Of a DNA stretch of 64,000 nucleotides, positions 26,348 to 34,030 are shown in pieces. Location: positions 9,895,001 through 9,959,000 of the forward strand of contig NZ_CP063373.1 in NCBI RefSeq assembly GCF_015160855.1, given 5' to 3'. Position 1 is the stretch's first letter, and every line of letters starts with the position of its first letter. Under the pieces are notes generated by a model, which was given only the letters and a program-made list of their open reading frames with translations, made no database searches and was not told where the DNA came from. A program made the translations under genes and the position numbers. This DNA is from Streptomyces ferrugineus (GTDB lineage: Bacteria > Actinomycetota > Actinomycetes > Streptomycetales > Streptomycetaceae).

Positions 26348-27414
26348 TGCACCGCCGCATCCACGCGATCGACGTCCACGCGGAGGGCGAGCCCGGCCGC
26401 GTACTGGTCGGCAGCCATCTGCACGTCAAGGGGGCCACGATGGCCGAGCGGCTGCAGTACTGCGAGAAGCACCTGGACGACCTGCGCCGGCTCCTGCTCC
26501 GGGAGCCGCGCGGCTACCCGGCCCTGTGCGGCGCGCTGGTGCTGCCCCCCGCCGACCCGGCCGCAGACTTCGGCCTGGTCGTCATGGAGCAGGGCGGCTT
26601 CCGGCCCATGTCCGGCTCCAATCTGATCTGTGCCGTCACCGCGCTGGTGGAGACGGGCGCGGTGCCGGTGAGCGAACCGGTCACCGACCTCACGGTGGAC
26701 ACCGCCGCCGGGCTCGTCCGGGTCCGGGTGGACGTGGAGCGGGGCAGGGCCACCCGGGTCACCTTCGCCAACGTGCCCGCCTTCGCCGTAGCCCTCGACC
26801 ACGAACTGGACCTGCCCGAGTACGGGCGGGTGCCGGTCGACGTCGTCTTCGGCGGACAGTTCTTCGTCCAGGCCCGGGCCGAGGACCTGGGCCTGACGGT
26901 CGAGCCCGCCGCAGCCGAACAGCTCGCCCGCGCCGGAGCCGTGCTGCGGACGGCGGCCCAGCAGCGGTTCCCGGTCGTCCACCCGCTGAACCCGGGCATC
27001 GACCGGATCACCCTGGCGATGATCCACGGCGCGTCACCCACGCCCGGCGTCTTCGGCCGCAACACGGTCGTCCTGCCCAACGGCGAGGTGGACCTGGGCA
27101 ACCCGGCCACCTGGACCGGCTCGCTGGACCGCTCGCCGTGCGGCACCGGCACCTGCGGCCGCATGGCCGCGCTGCACGCGCGCGGCGAACTCGCCCTGAA
27201 CACACCGTTCGTCCATGAGTCGATCATCGGTACGACCTTCACCGGCACCCTCGTCGACACCACCCGGGTCGGCCCGTACGAAGCGGTGTCGCCGACGATC
27301 AGCGGACGCGGCTGGATCACCGGATTCCACCAGTACGTCCTGGACGACACCGACCCCTTCCCGTACGGCTACACGCTCGGCGACCTGTGGGGCGCCGCTG
27401 AAGAGGACCGCTGA
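26347..27414 (+). CDS. proline-racemase-family 4-hydroxyproline epimerase, Ser/Cys variant
   Basis: 355 residues. It interconverts trans-4-hydroxy-L-proline and cis-4-hydroxy-D-proline, the entry step of the pathway. The canonical enzymes use two Cys bases. Here the first site reads MSGSNLIC, with Ser89 where MCGH is usual and the following His also replaced by Ser; the second, Cys265 in DRSPCGTGTCGR, is intact. From family knowledge, Ser/Cys members occur and can epimerise 4- and/or 3-hydroxyproline, while Thr/Cys members dehydrate 3-hydroxyproline. The epimerase call therefore rests partly on context. It is translationally coupled on both sides by TGATG overlaps. Confidence 0.82.
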   Translation: MHRRIHAIDVHAEGEPGRVLVGSHLHVKGATMAERLQYCEKHLDDLRRLLLREPRGYPALCGALVLPPADPAADFGLVVMEQGGFRPMSGSNLICAVTALVETGAVPVSEPVTDLTVDTAAGLVRVRVDVERGRATRVTFANVPAFAVALDHELDLPEYGRVPVDVVFGGQFFVQARAEDLGLTVEPAAAEQLARAGAVLRTAAQQRFPVVHPLNPGIDRITLAMIHGASPTPGVFGRNTVVLPNGEVDLGNPATWTGSLDRSPCGTGTCGRMAALHARGELALNTPFVHESIIGTTFTGTLVDTTRVGPYEAVSPTISGRGWITGFHQYVLDDTDPFPYGYTLGDLWGAAEEDR

Positions 27415-28892
27415 TGCAGACATTCATCGCAGGCAAGCGCCGCTCCGGCACCTCCGGCGAGGAGTTCGCGGTGGCCAACCCGGCCACCGGGGAGACCCTG
27501 GCCACCGACGTCCTGGCCGGCCCCGAGGACGTCGAGGAGGCGGTGGCCGCCGCGCGCGCCGCCTTCGCCGAGTGGTCGCGAGCCACTGCGGCCGAGCGCT
27601 CCGAGGCCATGCTGCGCTGGGCCGACCAGGTCCAGGCGCGTGCCGAGGAGTTCGCCCGGGCCGAGAGCCGCAACGCCGGCAAGCCGATCAAGCTGACCCG
27701 AGGCTTCGACGTCCCCGGCACCATCGACAACATCCGGTTCTTCGCCGGCGCCGCCCGCAATCTGGAGGGCCGCGCCGCCGGCGAGTACTCCGGCGAGCAC
27801 ACCTCGGTCATCCGCCGCGAACCCATCGGCGTCGTCGGCTCCGTCGCGCCCTGGAACTACCCCCTCCAGATGGCCGCGTGGAAGGTGCTGCCCGCCGTCG
27901 CGGCCGGCAACACGATCGTCCTCAAACCGTCCGAACTCACCCCGCTGACCTCGGTGATGTTCGCCGAGGCGGCCCGGGAGGCGGGGATCCCCGACGGCGT
28001 CGTCAACATCGTCACGGGCACGGGACCCGTCGCCGGGCAGGCACTTCTCACCCACCCCGATGTCGCCATGGTCTCCTTCACCGGCTCCACCGCCGTCGGA
28101 CGCCGGGTCGCCGCCCAGGCGGCCGGGCTCGTCAAACGCGTCCATCTCGAACTCGGCGGCAAGGCGCCCTTCGTCGTCTTCGACGACGCCGACCCGGAGG
28201 CCGCCGCCCGCGGCGCCGTGGCCGGAGCACTCATCAACGCCGGCCAGGACTGCACGGCCGCCACCCGCGCCTACGTCCAACGGCCGCTGTACGAGGCGTT
28301 CGTGGCCCGCGTCGCCGAGCTCATGGACGGCGTACGCCTCGGCCCGGTCGACGACCCCGACACCGACATGGGCTCCCTGATCTCGTTCCGCCAGCGCGAC
28401 AAGGTCGCCGGCATGGTCGAGGACGCGCGCCGGGCCGGAGCCACCGTCGTACGCGGCGGCAGGATCCCCGACGGCCCGCTGGGCCGGGCCGCCTACTACG
28501 AACCCACCCTCATCACCGGCGCCGCCCAGGACTCGGCCGTCGTCCAGCAGGAGATCTTCGGCCCCGTCCTCGTCTGCCTGCCCTTCGACACCGACGACGA
28601 CGCCCTCCGTCTCGCCAACGACACCCCGTACGGGCTCGCCGCCTCCGCCTGGACCACCGACGTCTACCGTGCCGGGCGCGCGAGCCGCGAGATCCAGGCG
28701 GGCTGCGTCTGGATCAACGACCACATCCCGATCATCAGCGAGATGCCGCACGGCGGCTACAAGTCGTCCGGCTTCGGCAAGGACATGTCGGCGTACTCCT
28801 TCGACGAGTACACCAACGTCAAGCACGTCATGACCGACATCACCGGCGCCCGGCACAGGTCCTGGCACGACGTGGTCTTCACCGGCCGCTGA
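27414..28892 (+). CDS. aldehyde dehydrogenase, probable 2-oxoglutarate semialdehyde dehydrogenase
   Basis: 492 residues, complete NAD(P)-dependent ALDH fold. APWNYPLQMAAWKVLPAVAAGNTIVLKPSE forms the cofactor site, Glu about 246 (LELGGKAP) is the base, and Cys about 280 (NAGQDCTAATR) is the nucleophile. By similarity alone the DCTAATR motif is closest to gamma-aminobutyraldehyde dehydrogenases. The operon position after the deaminase makes oxidation of 2-oxoglutarate semialdehyde to 2-oxoglutarate the likely job, closing the route to the TCA cycle. It is the last gene of the operon, and its stop is 11 bases from the stop of the convergent STAND gene. Confidence 0.85.
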   Translation: MQTFIAGKRRSGTSGEEFAVANPATGETLATDVLAGPEDVEEAVAAARAAFAEWSRATAAERSEAMLRWADQVQARAEEFARAESRNAGKPIKLTRGFDVPGTIDNIRFFAGAARNLEGRAAGEYSGEHTSVIRREPIGVVGSVAPWNYPLQMAAWKVLPAVAAGNTIVLKPSELTPLTSVMFAEAAREAGIPDGVVNIVTGTGPVAGQALLTHPDVAMVSFTGSTAVGRRVAAQAAGLVKRVHLELGGKAPFVVFDDADPEAAARGAVAGALINAGQDCTAATRAYVQRPLYEAFVARVAELMDGVRLGPVDDPDTDMGSLISFRQRDKVAGMVEDARRAGATVVRGGRIPDGPLGRAAYYEPTLITGAAQDSAVVQQEIFGPVLVCLPFDTDDDALRLANDTPYGLAASAWTTDVYRAGRASREIQAGCVWINDHIPIISEMPHGGYKSSGFGKDMSAYSFDEYTNVKHVMTDITGARHRSWHDVVFTGR

Positions 28893-28903
28893 GGGTTCGC
28901 CGA

Positions 28904-31900
28904 TCACTCCAGGTCGTCCCAGCTCCAGGGAGCGGCGGGGCCGCCGTCGGCCTCCCGCCCGAACCTGAAGCGCTCTTGGTGATCGCTGATCCCGATGAAG
29001 TGAGTGAACTGGCCTGCCGCGGGCAGCCGTTCGGCCAGTCTGGCGATCTGGTCGCGGGCACCGACCTTCCGCAGTGTGTTCAGCACGAAGCCCATGATGT
29101 TGTCACGACCGATGGCGATGTTCGTGGCGGGGTCGCGGGCCAGCAACACCGCGACCTGTTGTCCGGCGCCGACCCGCCACAGACTGTTCAACAGGTAAGC
29201 CACACCGAGGGGGTTGCCGAGGGCGACGTGGGTGGCGGGGTCGCGGGCCAGCAACACCGCGACCTGCTCATCGGCACCGGCTTCCCGCAGGCTCTCCAGC
29301 AGCAGGGCCACCGCCCTGGGGTCACCGAGGCAGGCATGGGCGGCGGGATCGCGGGCCAGCAGCCGAGTGAGCTGCTCATCGGCACCGGCCCGCCGCAGAT
29401 TCTCCAGCAGCAGGGCCACCGCCCTGGGGTCACCGAGGCAGGCATGGGCGGCGGGATCGCGGGCCAGCAGCCGGGTGAGCTGCTCATCGGCACCGGCCCG
29501 CCGCAGCGTGTTCAACAGCAGGGCCACGGCCTCCGTGTCGTCGAGGGAGGCGTGCCTGGCAGGATCACGGGCCATCAACGCGGCGGCCTGCTCGTGAGCA
29601 CCGACCCTCCGCAACGTGACCAGCAGACGGGCCACCGCCCGGAGGTCTTCGCAGGCGGCGCTGGCTACGGCGCGCTCGGCCAGCGAGGTGACCTGCTCCG
29701 GTACGCCGATCTTCCGCACCACGCTCAGCAGAAAGGCCGCGCTGTACAGGTCGTCCACCACCAGGTGCGTGGCGGGATCGCGGGCCAGCAGAGCGACGGC
29801 CTGCTCCCGGGCACCGACTTCTTGCAGGGTTTCCAGCAGATGCGCCAAGGTCGGGGCGTCTTCGAAGGGGGCGTGGGCCGCGACACGTTCGGCCAGCGAA
29901 GTGACCTGCTCGTCCGCGCCGATGCCCCGCAGTGCCCGCAGCAGCGCGGCGACGGTCCTGAGGTTGTCGAGGCAGACGCGGGCGGCGGGGTCCCGGGCCA
30001 GCAGCCGGGTGAGCTGCTGTTCGGCACCGGCTCTTTGCAGACTCTTCAGCAGGAACGCCACGGCGATGGGGTTGTTGAGGTCGACGTGGGTGGCGGGGTC
30101 GCGAGCCAGCAAGGTGAGGGACTGCTCGTGCGCACCCATCTCCAGCAACTTGTTCAGCAGTTCGGAGACGGCCTCGGGATGATCGAGGGGGACGCGGGAG
30201 ACGGCGCGTTCGGCCAGCGAGGTGACCAGTTCGTCCGCATCCGCCTGCCACAAGCAGTCCAGCAGACGGGCCGCGACGCGCGGGTCGTCCAGGGCGATGT
30301 GGGCGACGGCCCATTGGCCGGGGCGGTGGTCGTCCGGGTACAGGACGTGCAGTTGGCGGACAAGGGCCTGCGCGGCGCGGGAGTCGCCGTGGGCCGTGGC
30401 GCGCTTGAGCAGTTGGGCGGCGTCACGGTCCAGGCCTCGGTCCTGGGCGGCATGGGCCAGCACGTACAGGTCGGCAGGACGGGCGTGCGCGGCGGTGGCG
30501 GTCCAGAAGTCGATGGGGGGAATCAGGTCGGCACGACTGCGCTGGCCATGTTGGTCGAGGTAGTCGGCCAGCCGGTACAGCAGCCCCTGTCCGGCACCGG
30601 GGCCCGGCCCGGCCCGCTGGTCGCGGCGTCTGCGCTGGTTGCGGGGCGCGCCGGTATGGCAACGGGTGAGGATGCCGGGGATGCCCTTGCACGCCGTGCT
30701 GACGTATTCCAGCGCGTGGAGCAGCCAATCGCCGTCGGTCCGGTCCCATTCCAGGTCGGTGAGGTAGCCGGGGGCGGCATCCGCCAGTAGGTCCAGTGGG
30801 AGCTTGGGCCCGGCGCCGAGACGACGCGCGTCCATGGCCGCGTGGATCAGTGCCTTGGTGGCGGGCGGAGCTTCCTCATAGCGGTCCATCAACGCCGGCA
30901 CGCCGGCCAGGTACTGGGTGATCTGGCCGTCGCGGGCGTGCTGGGCGGCCTCACTCAGCCGCGGATCCCGATCGGTGTCGTCGGTCAGTCGAGCGAGGTC
31001 GACGGCTGTGAAGGCGTCCGGCACCTTGATCTTGTGCCCGTCCAGCAGTTCCCGGGCGTGCGGGTGCCTGTCCGGTTCGGCACGGGTGGTGAGCGTGTCC
31101 CAGTACTTGGGCCACAGGGTGGCCAGTACCAGTACCGGCGCCCGCTCGGGGGCGCTCAGCAGGTTCCGCAGGCCGGCGGCGAGCGGTTCGCCGTGCTGGT
31201 CCGGTGCGAGCAGGTAGTTCTGCGCTTCGTTCAGCCAGATCACCGTGTACGGGGCGACGTGGGCCAGCTCGGCCAGGACCGGAAGGGTCGGGTCGATGGG
31301 GTGCCACAGTCTCCAGGGCTCACGCTGTTCGCGCAGCAGGTCGAGGACCTCCCAGCAGGCGCGGGTCTTACCCGTCGACGATCCACCGACCAGCACCGCG
31401 ATCCGGCTGGACCCGGAGATCGCCGTCGTGACCAGGTCGGCCAGCTCGTGGTCGTGTTCGCGCGGGACGTATGCGGGCAGCGGTGGCAGCCCGGCCACGG
31501 GGGAGCCGATGGCGTGGTGCACCTCCAGGTGGAACGGGTCGGTGACCTCGCTCAGGGGCCGCCCCGGCCGCATCTCCCCCAGTGCCGTCCTGCCTTGTGC
31601 GGCCTTGACCGCACGGCTGGTACCGGCCGCCCGCCGCGCCGCCTCCGCCCGGTAGGCCCGCCGCCACCTGCCCTCGTCCAGCAGCCTGACCACGGCCGTG
31701 TCCTCGGCCAACCGGGCGTCCACGGCCTTCCCGCGCACGGCATGCACCAGAGCGAGCAGCAGGTCGACCTGCTGGGGGAACCGGGCGGCGCACAGCCAGT
31801 CGCCGACCGTGGTCGGGCTGACCTTGACGGCCTCGGCCAGCGCGCGGTTGGAGGGCTGCCCCCGCAACGGCCCGCTGCGGAACGCGGCCAGCTCGGCGAC

Positions 31901-31963
31901 CAACTGGGCGTACTCGACGTCACCCTCCGACGGCCCTGCCTGCCCCACCATCTGCCTCGCCAT
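28904..31963 (-). CDS. STAND-type ATPase with HTH and ~36-residue repeats
   Basis: 1019 residues. The N-terminal ~75 residues form a helix-turn-helix-like domain (SNRALAEAVKVSPTTVGDWLCAARFP). A linker of about 100 residues leads to a P-loop GGSSTGKT at 193-200 and a Walker B-like strand (TVIWLNEAQNYL, about 240). An all-helical middle follows. From about residue 560 to 960 there are ten or more ~36-residue helical repeats of the form ARDPAAHxxLxDPRAVALLLExLRRAGADEQ, resembling TPR/ARM solenoids. Two units (29309-29524) are nearly identical in DNA, showing recent duplication. The domain order fits signal-sensing STAND NTPases such as regulators or anti-phage sensors; no effector domain beyond the HTH is recognised. 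The ATG at 31963 is followed by a second Met at codon 5. Confidence 0.8.
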   Translation of the reverse strand: MARQMVGQAGPSEGDVEYAQLVAELAAFRSGPLRGQPSNRALAEAVKVSPTTVGDWLCAARFPQQVDLLLALVHAVRGKAVDARLAEDTAVVRLLDEGRWRRAYRAEAARRAAGTSRAVKAAQGRTALGEMRPGRPLSEVTDPFHLEVHHAIGSPVAGLPPLPAYVPREHDHELADLVTTAISGSSRIAVLVGGSSTGKTRACWEVLDLLREQREPWRLWHPIDPTLPVLAELAHVAPYTVIWLNEAQNYLLAPDQHGEPLAAGLRNLLSAPERAPVLVLATLWPKYWDTLTTRAEPDRHPHARELLDGHKIKVPDAFTAVDLARLTDDTDRDPRLSEAAQHARDGQITQYLAGVPALMDRYEEAPPATKALIHAAMDARRLGAGPKLPLDLLADAAPGYLTDLEWDRTDGDWLLHALEYVSTACKGIPGILTRCHTGAPRNQRRRRDQRAGPGPGAGQGLLYRLADYLDQHGQRSRADLIPPIDFWTATAAHARPADLYVLAHAAQDRGLDRDAAQLLKRATAHGDSRAAQALVRQLHVLYPDDHRPGQWAVAHIALDDPRVAARLLDCLWQADADELVTSLAERAVSRVPLDHPEAVSELLNKLLEMGAHEQSLTLLARDPATHVDLNNPIAVAFLLKSLQRAGAEQQLTRLLARDPAARVCLDNLRTVAALLRALRGIGADEQVTSLAERVAAHAPFEDAPTLAHLLETLQEVGAREQAVALLARDPATHLVVDDLYSAAFLLSVVRKIGVPEQVTSLAERAVASAACEDLRAVARLLVTLRRVGAHEQAAALMARDPARHASLDDTEAVALLLNTLRRAGADEQLTRLLARDPAAHACLGDPRAVALLLENLRRAGADEQLTRLLARDPAAHACLGDPRAVALLLESLREAGADEQVAVLLARDPATHVALGNPLGVAYLLNSLWRVGAGQQVAVLLARDPATNIAIGRDNIMGFVLNTLRKVGARDQIARLAERLPAAGQFTHFIGISDHQERFRFGREADGGPAAPWSWDDLE
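29309..29524. repeat. two nearly identical 108-base tandem repeats in the STAND gene
   Basis: The segments from 29309 and 29417 differ at only a few positions over about 100 bases and encode two 36-residue solenoid units. The period of 108 keeps the frame, so copy number can change without breaking the gene. Confidence 0.8.
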
Positions 31964-32121
31964 CTACCTCGCCGAGGAATCAACCGCCGCCCGCCCGGTT
32001 CGGTTACAGGCGTCCAATCTATGCCCGAACTCCTCCTGGACGGCCCACTGGACGGACAGCCTCGAACTCGTCCGGCACGGCCCGCCCGGGCCGTCTCCCC
32101 CCAAGTCACAGAGAGCCACCC

Positions 32122-32304
32122 ATGAGCCCACTTCAGGTCCTGGCCCTGCTGCTCGCCCTGTCCATCGCCCTGAACATCGCGACAGCCGTGGGCCTACTCG
32201 CCCGCCGGTCCGGCGCCGACCTCCCGCACGCGGTTCTCACCGGCGCGGGAGCCGCGGCCACCGCGCTCGGGATCTACTTCGCCGCCGTCGCCGCCTATAC
32301 GTGA
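32122..32304 (+). CDS. small two-helix membrane protein
   Basis: 60 residues. The ATG is preceded by a GAGAG-type purine run. Two hydrophobic helices (about 4-26 and 38-58) are separated by a short Arg-containing loop (LARRSGADLPHA), so it is a hairpin membrane protein. It is divergent from the STAND ATPase, with about 160 bases between the starts. The divergent pairing suggests a functional link with the STAND protein, which is inference only. Confidence 0.65.
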   Translation: MSPLQVLALLLALSIALNIATAVGLLARRSGADLPHAVLTGAGAAATALGIYFAAVAAYT

Positions 32305-32308
32305 GCGC

Positions 32309-32734
32309 TCAGCCAGTACGGCGCTTTGCCAGGCGGCGGGCGAGGCGTGGGAGGGCCGTGCCTGCCAGGAGGGCGGCCGTGAGGGGGACGATGACGTCGA
32401 CCCACGGGTCGCGGAGGGGCTTGTACGTCGCGGTGCCGTCCTTGATCTCGATGAAGCCGACGGGGCGGGCCCCGGCCCCACCGCCGCCGCCTCCGCCCTC
32501 GCCGGTCTTGTCCTTGCCGACCTCGCGTCCCGCGCCGCCACCGAAGCCGAAGCCGACCTCGGCGACCGGGATGACGGTGATGCCGTCGCCGACCACGGGT
32601 TCGCCGTAGACGGCGGTCACCGAGGCCCGGGCGCCGAGCTTGTCGGCGAGGCGTTCCAGCAGGGTGACCGAGGCGTGGGCGGCGGTCATGTCGGCCAGGG
32701 GGAGGAGTTGGGGCGTGTCGTCACGAGTGGTCAT
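32309..32734 (-). CDS. GerW-family sporulation protein (YtfJ-like)
   Basis: 141 residues. The conserved GerW core is present: LLERLADKLGARASVTAVYGEPVVGDGITVIPVAEVGFGFGGG, a Gly-rich variable loop, and PVGFIEIKDGTATYKPLRDP. A C-terminal hydrophobic stretch (VDVIVPLTAALLAGTALPRL) is an addition found in actinobacterial members and could anchor it. The family is linked to spore formation in Bacillus, and its biochemical role is unknown. The ATG has GGAGGG upstream and comes 13 bases after the methyltransferase stop, so the two form an operon. Confidence 0.85.
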   Translation of the reverse strand: MTTRDDTPQLLPLADMTAAHASVTLLERLADKLGARASVTAVYGEPVVGDGITVIPVAEVGFGFGGGAGREVGKDKTGEGGGGGGGAGARPVGFIEIKDGTATYKPLRDPWVDVIVPLTAALLAGTALPRLARRLAKRRTG

Positions 32735-32747
32735 CGGGCCCTCCTGA

Positions 32748-33389
32748 TCAGGGGCGTTCGGCGGTGCCGAGGATGTGGGTGGCGGCCGGTGAGGGGACGC
32801 GGGTGGCGGGGAAGGGGAACCGGTCGACGGTGGTGACGGTGAAGCCCGCGGTCGCGATGGCCGCCTGGGTGTCGCGGCCCGTGTGGCAGCCGCCCATCAG
32901 CCGGGGCCAGACGGTGGCGTCGAGCACCCGCTGGACGCGCCGCATCGCGGGTGAGCCGGCCTGGACGTGCTCGAAGAACCGCAGTTGGCCGCCCGGTCGC
33001 AGCACCCGGTGGAGTTCGGCGAGAGCGGCGTGCTGGTCGGCCACGGAGCAGAGGGTCAGGCAGACGACGGCCGCGTCGAAGGCGTCGTCGGGGTAGGGCA
33101 GTTGCTCGGCTCGGGCGTCCTGGATCTCCACCGGTACGGGGGCGCCGCGGGCCTGTGTCTCGGCCAGGGCGCGCAGTCGCGGCTCGGGTTCGACGGCGAC
33201 GACCCGTTTCACCTCGGGCGGGTAGTGCGGGAAGTTCAGCCCGTTGCCCGCGCCGACCTCGACGACCTCGCCGGACAGGCCGGCCAGCAGCCGGCGGCGG
33301 TGTTCGGCGACGCCGGCCTTCTCCAGGGCCGGGGCGGCCAGGTTCGCGTAGAAGCGGGCGAAGACCGGGTGCTCGATGTGCTGGGGCAT
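32748..33389 (-). CDS. class I SAM-dependent methyltransferase
   Basis: 213 residues taking the ATG at 33389, which has GGGAG nine bases before it; further in-frame starts exist up to 33440. SAM-binding motif I is VVEVGAGNGLNFPHYP, motif II is around VAVEPEPRLRALA, and motif III is the LRPGGQLRFFEHV strand after LTLCSVADQHAALAELHRVL, as in UbiE-like methyltransferases. The substrate is probably a small molecule or lipid. It is first in an operon with GerW and divergent from the MarR gene, with 97 bases between starts. Confidence 0.88.
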   Translation of the reverse strand: MPQHIEHPVFARFYANLAAPALEKAGVAEHRRRLLAGLSGEVVEVGAGNGLNFPHYPPEVKRVVAVEPEPRLRALAETQARGAPVPVEIQDARAEQLPYPDDAFDAAVVCLTLCSVADQHAALAELHRVLRPGGQLRFFEHVQAGSPAMRRVQRVLDATVWPRLMGGCHTGRDTQAAIATAGFTVTTVDRFPFPATRVPSPAATHILGTAERP

Positions 33390-33486
33390 GGTGACCATCT
33401 CCCTCTGCTGCAGCATCCCCGGCTCCCACTGCGGCAGCATCCCCGCGAGGCCGCCGGGCTATCCTGATATATGGAGGTGCTACATA

Positions 33487-33501
33487 GTGAAGTCACTTCA
33501 C
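33487..33501. promoter_or_regulatory. inverted repeat over the MarR start codon
   Basis: GTGAAG-TCA-CTTCAC spans the GTG start codon, and TTCACGA recurs twice just downstream. It may be an autoregulatory MarR site or a translational-control hairpin; overlap with coding sequence makes chance possible. Confidence 0.35.
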
Positions 33502-33972
33502 GATTCGCTTCACGATAGGCCGGAGGGGTCCCCTTCCGCCAGAGTCTCACTCGACCGGCTCTTCGAGCTCGCCGAGGTGCTGGGCGCGATGATGCGGCGC
33601 GGAGTGGCCGAGCGCGGTCTGACCACGGCGCGGGCCGGTGTGTTGTGGGCCCTGTTCCACGAAGGGCCGATGACCCAGCGTGCGCTGGCGGGCCGGCTGG
33701 GGGTCACGCCCCGCAATGTCACCGGGCTGCTGGACGCGTTGCAGGAAGGCGGGCTGGTGGCCCGTGCGGCCCACCCCACCGACCGACGAGCGACCCTGGT
33801 CTCCCTGACCGCCACGGGGCGCGAGGTCACCGCCGAGCTCCGCGGCGGACGCGACGGCCTGGCCGCGCTGCTGTTCGCCGACATGCCACCCGGTCAGCTC
33901 GACGCCTTCACCACCTCCCTGTCCCGGATCATCGAGCGGCTCAAGGCCGTCGATCCCGGCGGGCGGGAATGA
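33487..33972 (+). CDS. MarR-family regulator
   Basis: 161 residues from GTG 33487, which has GGAGGTG eight bases upstream. The winged helix-turn-helix is clear: MTQRALAGRLGVTPRNVTGLLDALQEGGLVARAAHPTDRRATLVSLTATGREV (about 70-125), with the DRR wing typical of MarR. The flanking helices form the dimer interface. It is divergent from the methyltransferase/GerW operon and likely controls it and itself. A terminator hairpin follows the stop codon directly. Confidence 0.88.
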   Translation: MKSLHDSLHDRPEGSPSARVSLDRLFELAEVLGAMMRRGVAERGLTTARAGVLWALFHEGPMTQRALAGRLGVTPRNVTGLLDALQEGGLVARAAHPTDRRATLVSLTATGREVTAELRGGRDGLAALLFADMPPGQLDAFTTSLSRIIERLKAVDPGGRE

Positions 33973-33975
33973 CGA

Positions 33976-34012
33976 ACCGGGCCCGCCTCCCCACAGGGGA
34001 GACGGGCCCGGT
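33976..34012. terminator. bidirectional terminator hairpin
   Basis: 17-base arms (beginning ACCGGGCCCG) with one mismatch and a 3-base loop fill the gap between the convergent stop codons of the MarR gene and the wall protein. Confidence 0.8.
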
Positions 34013-34030
34013 CGTGTCTCGCTGTGCCGG

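Noticed and set aside
29214..29597. CRISPR-like regular repeats.
   Set aside because: The period is 108 bases and in frame within a solenoid-coding region; there are no unique spacers or cas genes.
27215..30790. A plus-strand open frame of 1191 codons through the aldehyde dehydrogenase and STAND genes.
   Set aside because: It covers two real genes in wrong frames; the His/Arg/Pro-rich first half and repeat-mirroring second half show it is a shadow.
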